NCBI GenBank assembly: GCA_965153355.1
Contig: OZ231126.1
Location: 10,106,001 to 10,170,000, forward strand
Direction: 5' to 3'
Origin: Flaccisagitta enflata
Taxonomy: Eukaryota; Chaetognatha; Sagittoidea; Aphragmophora
DNA length: 64,000 nt
How positions within the stretch are numbered: the stretch's first letter is position 1; the number at the start of each line of letters is the position of its first letter. Position numbers and translations under genes: made by a program. Shown here one piece after another: positions 50,637 to 59,379 of the stretch. A model generated the notes under the pieces. It did not search any database. It saw only the letters and a list, made by a program, of their open reading frames with translations, and was not told the DNA's origin.

Positions 50637-51674
50637 TGCAGTTTTATCCGTTCTTTTATAGTATATGTATACCCAGTTTGTTCAGTTAGGCTAAGAAAAA
50701 CAAGCTCAAATCTGACTGAAAGTCAGCAACCCCAGAGTATGTGATATATATAGTAGTGAGACAGTAAGGTTGCTTTAAAGCTCCGTATATGCATACTTTG
50801 TTGGTGTGTCGGGGGTATCTGCTTACACTGCGACAAAACTGACAATGAATCAGAATATCTGTGTCTCCGAGTTTGCCATCTTCTTATGAAGAATGCTTCA
50901 TGATTTTTGAAAAACCGGGCTAAGGACAAATAGGTGCGCCGTGTAGATCGTGAAGCGTTTGCCTTTCCAACCAACCAACAAATGGACACATCCAATTATA
51001 GAGGTGCTTTGGCCTTTGGCGAAAAAAAGCTTGAAAACTACAGCCCACGTCGCATCATGGCCTATTATATTTGAGCTAATCGCATTAGTAATCGCGCAAG
51101 CGCGACTAAAAGAGACAATCTATTGATTTAACAGCCAGGCTACTCCATGAGACCCGGCTCAATCCAATCTCAAATCAGGCCTCAGAACAGCCCTTAGGCC
51201 TAAGAACAGCTCTTAGGCCTCATATAAACCTTCTCAGAGACTTTTTTCAGCCCTTTAAAGCGCAAGCGTCAAGTGAGGAATGAATGATTGAATTTCCCCC
51301 GTGTTCTCCAGGACCGTGTCCCTTTTGGAGCCGCTGCCCTGCATCTTCTCACTCAATTCCATAATTGAGCACATAATCTCTGAGCAACTGGTTCTCCTCT
51401 TGTGGGCAGCGGCCTCTAAGGGAAGTCTTTTATAAAGAAAAACTTTACTTTGTTAGTCCATCAGTCGGTTCATCCCCGACACGTGCCTCAAATGCCTCTT
51501 GTGCCCCAAATCAGCCCTCCCAGGCGGCCAGTCCTCAAATCTGCCCTCTCAGGCCCTAGATAAGCCCTCTCAAGACTCAAATTGGTCCCTCAAAGGATCG
51601 AATCTGCCCTCTCAAGCTTTATATCAGTCCTATCAGGCCTAAAATTAGTTCTCCCAGGCCTCCAACAAGTCGAC

Positions 51675-51800
51675 CTAGGGCAATATGTGGTCAGCGATAC
51701 CCGTGGCTCAGCTTTACTTTGCGTGAATTGGAGTGGGAGGGAGCAGGGTATCTGCCCTAAAGAGGACAAAGTCCTGTAGAACACAGGGCGACTTTTGTTC
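51675..51800. repeat. Second copy of the 283-420 family
   Basis: It shares AGGGCAATATGTGGTCAGCG followed by ATACCCGT, and 'gtcctgtagaacacaggg', with 283-410. The right part alone recurs near 53,000-53,040. Confidence 0.6.
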
Positions 51801-53835
51801 GTTTGTCCATCCACATCCCCCTACCAGGTCTCACAGGCCTGAAATTCACCTCTCAGGCCTGAAATCCACCTCTCAGGCCTGAAGTATGCCATCTCAGGCC
51901 TTGAATCTAAGAGGGAAGATTTTCAGCCTGAGAGGGCAGATTTCAGGCCTGAGAGGGCCGATTTCAGGCCTAAGAGGGCAGATTTCAGGCAGGAACAAAT
52001 TTGGCTTATGAGCCTGGCGGCCTGAACTGGCTGGACAGGCAAATGAAAATCCCCATCTTCTACCTAATTTGTTTAACATAGCTGCTCTCCAGGCTCAGTC
52101 AATATCTCAGGCCCAAATCAGCACCATCTCAGAGGCAGCAATCAGCAGCCTTCTCGGTCTTATCATACTATCAATTCTCAGCAACCTCTTCCCTCCATCT
52201 AGGCACCAATCAGCTCTCTCAAACTGTTATCTTATAATGGACAAATGGAACAAGAACAATTGCCAGAATATGTGATCAGCGTCCCCAGCTACATGTTAGC
52301 TAGAACTGTGTGAGGAAGAAAATCTATATTTACAGGGGTTGCACTAGATTTGTCTACTGTTGATGGTATGCTATGTCTTGCGGGCAGTCTGAGGCTGCCA
52401 ATGCTGGGCGAGGCAGGTTTGGGCCATGGCTGACCAGCTAGGTGAGCCTGAGGCCAATTTGAACACAGTTGAGCAAGGCGGTTAAGGCCTGAGAAGGCAA
52501 TTTAGGTGCCGGGCGGGTGCAGGCCGTATAGTGAGCCAGACCTGTTGGCCTGAGCCAGGCTGAGGCTGGGTGCAGGCTTCAAGCTACGATTTGGGCTTGT
52601 CGGGAATACAAGCCTGAGCAATTTGGGCCTGATTTGGGCACTGTGGTTGTTGGGGGCCTGATGGGGGAAGAGGCAAGCAGACCGAACAAGCGGTTGGACA
52701 AACAGCGCTATTCTGCAGGACCGTCCCCGCCCAGGCATGCTCAAGCTATTCGTCTATGAATTGCGTATGATCAACCTTCACAGAAATGATTGAGTGAAGT
52801 GAGGCCTTTCCGGCTGTCTGTAAGTTACGGGCATTCATATTTATCAAATGGGATATCCTTCTCAATTTCTATGTTATCTGTAGGGTTTTTGCATCTTTAT
52901 CTGGCCTCATGTTACTTTCAATAGGATTTTAATATTTGAGCATTTTTGTCAATTTTCCATGTTATCAATAGGAGATTATTCCATTTTAGGCAGCGGCTTG
53001 GCCCCAAAGGGGACAAAGTCTGTAGAACACAGGGGACTTTTCCGTATGTTTGTTAGTCAGTCCATCCGTTTGTCCCCACCTGGCAGGCCTGAAATCTGCC
53101 CTCTCAGGCCTGAGTCTGCCCTTCAGCCTGGCTTCACTCTAAGGCAGCTAATGTGGTCTCAGGCTGTAGTCTCTGCCCTCTCAGGCTTGCGAATCTCGAT
53201 GTAGACAGTATCTGCTAATTTGAACCTCAAGCTGTAGACCCTCTCAGGTCTGAAATCTGCCCTCAGGGCCCAAATCTGGGAGGCAGGTTTCAGGCCTGAG
53301 GAGGTAGCTGAGAGGCTGGATTTGAGGCCTGAGAGGCTGGATTTGAGGCTGAAGAGGCTTGAGAAGCTTTGGAGGGGGGGGCGTACGGACGGACGTACGG
53401 ACGGACGTAAGGAAATTCACCCCTGTGTCCTACAGGACATCAAGGAGAAAATCCCCCATATGTGTGAAAGCATAGGTCATCGACCCCTTCGGGGCCGCTG
53501 CCCAAAAATGAAGTTTAGGAAATGAAATTAAACTAACAAAAATTAATCCTCCAGTTTTAGCCGGGTTTGCTCGGAAGGTACTGTAAGTTTGTTTCATATT
53601 TTACATGATGTGCAAATCTCATGGAAAAAGGCAGGAAAATGAAGATTTCTAGTCAAATTTAGATGACACTTTTTTCTGATTTCTGAGGTCGAAACTAAAA
53701 GAAATCCACACACAGGAAAATTTTGCATTTTCAAAAATGTATAATATGAGCTAAATCTCAATCTCTCGCTAAATGGATGAAAATTTTGCTTTCCAAGATG
53801 TTTGTGTCATCTCAATCACTTTTACTCACTTGTTT

Positions 53836-54038
53836 TTAGTCGCGTGCAACGCGACACTACATTCCGCTTTGTCCGTCGGTCGGTCGGTCGGTCGGTCGGT
53901 CGGTCGGTCGGTTGGTCCCCATTTTACTTTTTTTATGTTTTGGCCTCGCTGCACTTGCCCAAGTGCTTTAGTAACTCAAATACTGCCCCTGCCCACCCGC
54001 ACGCGACTAAGGTAGCCGTGTATCCGGCCTTGTTTTTA
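53836..54038. mobile_element. GTCGCGTGC-family element, best-preserved copy 4
   Basis: TTAGTCGCGTGC (53,836-53,847) pairs with GCACGCGACTAA (53,999-54,010), a perfect 12-bp inverted repeat. The extension GGTAGCCGTGTATCCGGCCT follows. The interior has CTTTGTCCGTC and eight GGTC repeats. It is non-coding. Confidence 0.75.
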
Positions 54039-54245
54039 GGTGCGCCATAGCACCTCTATAAGAGGCTCTGTCTTTCGGTTGGTCACGTCACGCTCGAGTT
54101 GAAAATCTCGAAAAGAAGCAAAAACCACTGGAAATGGTTCAGAAATATGCTAGGATGATTTCATAGCATCTCTATAAGAAGCTCTGTCCGTCCGTCCGTC
54201 CATCCGTCGGTCACGCTCGAATGAAAAATCGCTAAAAATGTTTGA
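54039..54245. repeat. Two left-end copies of the CTCTATAAGAGGCTCTGTCC family
   Basis: GGTGCGCCATAGCACCTCTA at 54,040 and 'catagcatctctataagaagctctgtccg' at 54,162 match the left hairpin end of the element at 40,324. No right ends are seen. Confidence 0.6.
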
Positions 54246-54284
54246 AATCAATAGAAAACTCACTTTGTCCATCATAAATGATAC

Positions 54285-54890
54285 TAATATATTATAAATG
54301 AGATATATCATAAATGAAATCATATATATCATATATATCATCATATATATCATATATATCATATATATCATATGTATATATATCATATATCATATCATAT
54401 ATCATATTATATATCATATATCATATCATATATCATATCATATATCATATCATATATCATATCATATATCATATCATATATCATATATCATATCATATAT
54501 CATATCATATATCATATCATATATCATATATCATATATCATATATCATATCATATATCATATCATATATCATATCATATATCATATCATATATCATATCA
54601 TATATCATATCATATATCATATCATATCATATATCCTGTCATATATCCTGTGATATATCCTGACATATATCCTGTGATATATCCTGTCATATATCATATC
54701 ATATATCATATATCATATCATATCATATATCATATCATATATCATATATATCATATCATATATATCATATATATCATGTATATCATATATATCATATATA
54801 TCATATATATCATGTATATCATGTATATCATATATATCATATATATCATATATATCATATTTATCATATTTATCATAAATATCATAAATG
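54285..54890. repeat. ATATC/ATATATC satellite
   Basis: About 600 bp of CATATATCATAT units of alternating 5 and 7 bp, with a CCTGTGATAT variant patch at 54,635-54,690. The long open frames rich in I, Y, H and S are artefacts. Confidence 0.97.
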
Positions 54891-54904
54891 ATACTAACAT
54901 AATC

Positions 54905-55253
54905 AGCTACGGTTAGGTCTTATAGAGCTGGGGATAGGTCGGATAGGTCTGGTGATAGGTCGGATAGGTCTTAGGATAGGTCTGATAGAGCTGGGGATAG
55001 GTCTGATAGAGCTGGTGATAGGTCTGATAGAGCTTAGGAAAGGTCTGAAAGAGCTCGGGAGAGGCCTGATAGAGCTCGGGATAGGTCTTATAGAGCTAGG
55101 AATGGTCTGATAAAGCTAGGGATAGGTCTGATGGAGCTAGGGATAGCTATGGATTAATAATGCCCGGCGGGATAGGTCTGATAGAGCTAGGAATGGTCTG
55201 ATAGAGCTAGGAATGGTCTGATAGAGCTAGGGATAGGTCTGATGGAGCTAGGG
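54905..55253. repeat. Tandem array of GATAGGTCTGATAGAGCT-like units
   Basis: Units of about 18-22 bp (GGGATAGGTCTGATAGAGCT and variants) repeat about 15 times. A unit at about 55,141-55,170 contains ATAGCTATGGATTAATAATG, which is the empty equivalent of the target used by the next element. Confidence 0.85.
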
Positions 55254-55261
55254 ATAGCTAT

Positions 55262-55905
55262 TAGCTTGTACCTAAATGACTAAAAGCAATGAAATCAGAA
55301 TTCTACAAGTAGTTCTTGTCGTGGGGCTGTCTTGGGCTTCTAATGGTATCAATTTTGGTCTGAAAAATTTGCATCTTGCTGTCCGCGCCTTACCTTGAAT
55401 TTTCCTTCAGCCTATGGGAAACCAAAAATTTCAAAGTGCTTAAATCTCTGTTTTGACTGCAGATTTGAAATCTGCAGAAAAAACTGTTAATTGAAAGTAC
55501 TTTCCTTTTTTCAATATTCCTTCGGGATCATAGTCAAAATTCATCTTAAAAGTAATAAAAAAGGTAAGTTCGGCGATTTTACATATAAATAAAAGAGAAA
55601 GGTAAGTTTTGCAAACTTTGACACTTATTTTGAGCACCTTCTACTTGGAATATTGAAAAAAGGAAAGCACTTTCAATTAACAGTCTTTTCTGCAGATTTC
55701 AAATCTGCAGTCAAAACAGAGATTAAAGCACTTTGAAATTTTTGGTTTCCCATAGGCTGAAGGAAAATTCAAGGTAAGGCGCGGACAGCAAGATGCAATT
55801 TTTTCAGACCAAAAGTGATGTCATTGGAAGCCCATGACAGCCCCACAAAAAGAACTACTTGTGGAGTTCTGATTTTATTGTTTATTGTCATTTCGGTACA
55901 AGCTA
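55262..55905. mobile_element. 644-bp foldback element with 8-bp target duplication
   Basis: The arms are about 260 bp (55,262-55,524 and 55,648-55,905), start TAGCTTGTACC, and are roughly 90 percent identical. ATAGCTAT flanks both sides (55,254-55,261 and 55,906-55,913). The sequence after the right duplication (gaataaacaacgctcggcg) aligns with what follows ATAGCTAT in the neighbouring unoccupied unit (ggattaataatgcccggcg). An 8-bp duplication is typical of hAT and P superfamilies. The ends are not the usual hAT CAGRG, so the superfamily is open. It is non-coding. Confidence 0.88.
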
Positions 55906-56117
55906 ATAGCTATGAATAAACAACGCTCGGCGCACCGTCTTGGCCCGTGTATCCGGCCTTGTTTTTACTCGCACATCTTTTCTATCTTGACCCAATTTGA
56001 TAACCTAAACATTGGCTTCATGGGCACGCTGTTTATGTCCCGCACGCGACTTATAGTCGGGAAAAAAGTCAAAGTCAGTCTTCGACTTTTTGACATATTC
56101 AAGGGATATAGGGTTTT

Positions 56118-56292
56118 TAATCGCGTGCTACGCGACTCTACACCCCGCTTTGTCGGTCCGTAAGTCCGTCGGCGTTAATGGGGCTTTTGGCCTTACTGCT
56201 CCTGCCCAAATGCTCCACTGACCTCAATTATGGCCCCTGCCCACCCGCACACGACTAGGGTAGCTGTGTATCCGGCGTTATTTTCTTATGCA
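56118..56292. mobile_element. GTCGCGTGC-family element, copy 5
   Basis: It opens with 'aatcgcgtgctacgcgact' and closes with GCACACGACTAGGGTAGCTG. The interior 'gcttttggccttactgctcctgccc' is the reverse of the same words in copy 1 (663-849), so copies 1 and 5 lie in opposite orientations. A truncated extension (GTGTATCCGGCCTTGTTTTT) is also seen at about 55,947-55,966. Confidence 0.7.
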
Positions 56293-56439
56293 AAAGTTGA
56301 GAATCTCCACCGACCAAATGAGCCCTCCAATGAAATTGATAGGGTAAGTGAATTTGATAATTCTTTCATTTGGCGCCAAGCATAATGCTTTACAATAAAA
56401 AATTTCGCGTTATGATTTTTTAAAGATTCATTTACGAAA

Positions 56440-56585
56440 ATTGTAAAATTGAATTTTTTTCGATTTTTTATGATTTTAAGTAGGATAAATAAAGGAGTGT
56501 ATTTATGTTTGTTTGAGCATGCAAATACAAGAAAACATGTCTATGATCATAGCTGCTTATCTGTGAGGGTGTTTTGGAGGATTTT
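56440..56585. repeat. Direct repeat partner of the window's right edge
   Basis: 'gcaaatacaagaaaacatgtc' and 'ctgcttatctgtgagggtgttt' are repeated at 63,945-64,000 as 'gcagatacaaaaaacatgtc' and 'ctgcttttctgtgagggtgttt', in the same orientation. The 7.4 kb between them holds the three minus-strand ORFs. Confidence 0.6.
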
Positions 56586-56831
56586 AGCTCATTTAGTTAA
56601 TTTAGCTCGTTTTCAAATTCATTTAAATTCATTTACTCCATAAAAGTAAGGCAGTATGCCTGTTGACATGGAGACAAAAATCACTACAATCTACATCCCA
56701 GTTTATCGACCATCACTATCCGAGTCCATGTTCCATCACTATCAGAGTCCATATTCCATCACGAGCAAAAAGTCGGGCATTCCACCCCTAAATACCGCCG
56801 AGTAAAGTCCCGTCACTTTTCAATCATCCCC

Positions 56832-58961
56832 TCATTGTTGTTCTTCCAAATGATGCTCCCGGTCTGGGCGCCTAGTGCCCAGGGCGTCGCGAAATTCCGC
56901 CATGAACTGCCGCAATTCCTGCGCAATTGAATTCCCCGAATCTTCGTCCGGTTGTTGTTGACGCTGGTGTTGTTGCAGATGCTGTTGCTGACGACTGCGA
57001 TGGTGTTGGTGTTGGTGTTGTTCCGGTTGGTAGAATTGGCTCGGTTGTCGTCCCCTTCCTTGGAATTGTCCTCTTCCGCGGTTTGGCGATCGCGATCGAA
57101 AACGCCCGGGTTGGTGTTGCTGTTGGTCCTGGTCGTAGAATGACGATGATGACCCGTGGTGATTTGATGCCGCAAGACCTCCACGGTAGCCTCCGCCGCG
57201 GTAGCCGCCGCCGTTGCGGCCGCCTCCGCGATGGCCGCCACCGCCGTGATTTCCTTGCGCTGAGACGACGGAGTTTTGTGAGGGCGACGACCCCCGTCTT
57301 GCTGCGTCATCACCGTGACGAGTTTCCCATGCATACCTTTTGCACACTTCCAATTCCCTCTTCTTTTCTTCCAACATTTCATAAGCTTCCTTTTCCCGTC
57401 TTTTTTTCTCCATCCACCACTGTTCCTCTTCCTTTCTTTTTTCTTCTCTCCTTTTCTCTTTCCTTGCTTCTTTCTCTCTCCTATCATCTTCTTTCCTTTC
57501 TTCCTCCTCCCTTTTCATGCGATCCTCCTTTATCTGCTCTTCCGACCACCCCTTCTTTCTCTGCACCTTAGCCCTGTGCTCGGCCAAGTACTGGAGAGCG
57601 TCATGCCTCCGTTGGGATCGATTTTCGGGTTTAGTCGGATCATCGTCTCCCACTTCTATTTCTTCTAAGTGCTCCTCCCTTTTTCTTTTTTCCCGCTTCG
57701 CCTTCCTGTCCCTCTCCTGCTGTCTTCTTGCATTCTTTTTCTTCCGTTTTTTTCGTTCAGCAGCCTCCTCCCCCTCCTCCTCCTCCTCCTCCTCCTCCTC
57801 CTCGCTGCTGCTGCTGCTGCCGCCGCTTTCACTTGTTTTTCCTTTTTGTGATTCGTTTAACTCGTTTGATTCGTTTTTGTCCAGGGGTGCTAAAAATTTT
57901 TAACTTTTAACTTTAACTTTTTTTTTTTTTAAAGTTGTAAAAAGTTAAAAAGTGTTAAAAATGTTAAAAATGTTAAAATACTAAAAGTAAAAAAACAAAA
58001 AGTTAAAAAGTTAAAAATGTTAAAAAGTTAAAATGTTAAAAAAGTTAAAATATTAAAAACTGCAGTCCAAAAAGCACTGGCTGAAAACCATAGGCTATCA
58101 AGTTTTTTCTTTTTAATTTTTAACTTTTTTTCTTTAAACTTTTTTAATTTTTTCTTTAACCTTTTTTTATTTCTTTCATTTTTTAACTTTTTTTAACTTT
58201 TTAACTTTTTTTAACATTTTTTAACTTTTTTTAACTTTACTTTAAAAGTTGTAAAAAGTTAAAAAAAGTTAAAAACGGTTAAAAACTTTTTAGCTTTTGT
58301 ACCCCTGTTTGTCACTATCCTCCACTTTTTCATCATCACCACCCCCACCATTTCCCGCGTTCTGTTTTTCACCTCTCTTTGGTGATTCGTCTCTTTCCCT
58401 GTATTCTCCTACGTCTATGGTCGCCCCAAAAAAGGACGGCCATAGGCGCTCCGGTAAATCCGGCGGAGCAGGGTCCTTCTCTTTTTCTCCTTCACGGAGT
58501 CGTTCGAGTAATTCTTGGATGGCTACATGCCCCATGTTTTTTCCTGTCACGTTCGCTCGTAACTCGCAGATAACTGTATCCGGGTCCCACACCGATTTCT
58601 TTTCCAACACCGGCCATTGTGGTGGCAGCCATTTGCGTTGGCAGCCAGGGCCCATGACCGCACATCCGATGGCCCCTTTTAGACTCTGGGCCTCGATGAG
58701 TTCGTTTACCGCATATGTTACGTTTTCGTGCGGCGAAATGAAGAGCAGGTTCATATCGTCAACTTTCCCTCCACTCAGCGCCTCGGCGATGCAGCCGGGT
58801 TCGTTGATGTCACTTACAAGTACGTAGTCACGCTCCCCGGTCGTTTTGAGAATCTTGATGCACGCCATTTCGGTGTATTCTGGCGTTGGCGTCAAGTTGA
58901 TTGTCAGAAGCGCCTGATTTTTGAAAAACACTGATCGATTTCCATCTCGTTTTTTCGCCAT
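56832..58961 (-). pseudogene. Unrecognised RGG-rich ORF interrupted by a miniature transposon
   Basis: The N-terminal half (58,961-58,308) begins MAKKRDGNRSVFFKNQALL and includes ACIKILKTTGERDYVLVSDI and GAIGCAVMGPGC. It would stop (GYKS) inside the inserted element. The C-terminal half is open from 57,881 to 56,832: ESNELNESQKGKTSES, a glutamate run, a long Lys/Glu/Arg helix, GGGHRGGGRNGGGYRGGGY, an Arg/Ser and Gln/His-rich tail, and a stop. Removing 57,882-58,307 with one copy of the 6-bp duplication joins VEDSDK to NESNEL in frame, giving one ORF of about 560 codons. It may be an RNA-binding protein, a host gene, or a third ORF of the retroelement just upstream. The insertion could also be spliced out, since TTTTTAG precedes its downstream border. 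I recognise no family. Confidence 0.6.
57882..58307. mobile_element. 426-bp hAT-like MITE inside an ORF
   Basis: It begins CAGGGGTGCTAAAAATTTTT and ends 'ttttagcttttgtacccctg': CAGGGGTGC/CAGGGGTAC inverted ends of the hAT type (CAGRGRTG). TTTGTC flanks both sides (57,876-57,881 and 58,308-58,313). hAT normally duplicates 8 bp, so the 6-bp match is slightly short. The interior is almost only AAAGTTAAAA and TTAACTTTTT words in mirrored halves. Confidence 0.85.
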
Positions 58962-59379
58962 TTCTTCAGCTAATTCTGGGGATAGATCATCAAGCAGGGA
59001 ATGTCATTAAACAGTGATGAAAATCAATCGCGGGTTCATATTGACAACGAATAAATAGCATAAATAGCATAAACAAAATCCATCAGGATTAAAATGATTA
59101 TTATTTAACCAACGGTCATCATTAAGTATTATTCATCCATCTCTTGGTACAATCGTTACCAACAAACAAGCACTGAGCTCACCTAGGCGTTAGGTGAGTA
59201 CCACGTATACCTCTCTTCAAACAGTAGTTTAGACACAGTAAGCAGTAAAAATAAGTCAGCGGGGTAAGTCAAGTTCAAAGAAAGAATAAAAGTAGATAGA
59301 TCAACCAACTGATAAAAAGCAGTTAACATGATTTGATGCATCAACATTAGCAAGAGATCCCGTACATGGTCTCATGTTT
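58962..59379 (-). other. Region between retrotransposon ORF2 and the downstream ORF
   Basis: It probably contains the 3' UTR of the retrotransposon. No poly(A) or obvious terminal microsatellite was found, so the 3' end of the element cannot be set. It is AT-rich and no gene is seen. Confidence 0.4.

Larger units (their letters stand above)
49110..53360. repeat. Dispersed AGGCCTGA / GGCCTGAAATCTGCC repeat domain
   Basis: Dozens of short degenerate units around CTCAGGCCTGAAATCTGCC occur at about 49,110-49,420, 51,160-52,140, 52,380-52,740 and 53,080-53,360. They run in one orientation in most places and the opposite at 51,905-52,000. AGGCCT is itself a palindrome. Between them, 49,430-51,100 holds nothing I recognise. 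Confidence 0.6.

Noticed and set aside
54298-54916. Long frames rich in I, Y, H, S
   Set aside because: Pure translation of the ATATC satellite.
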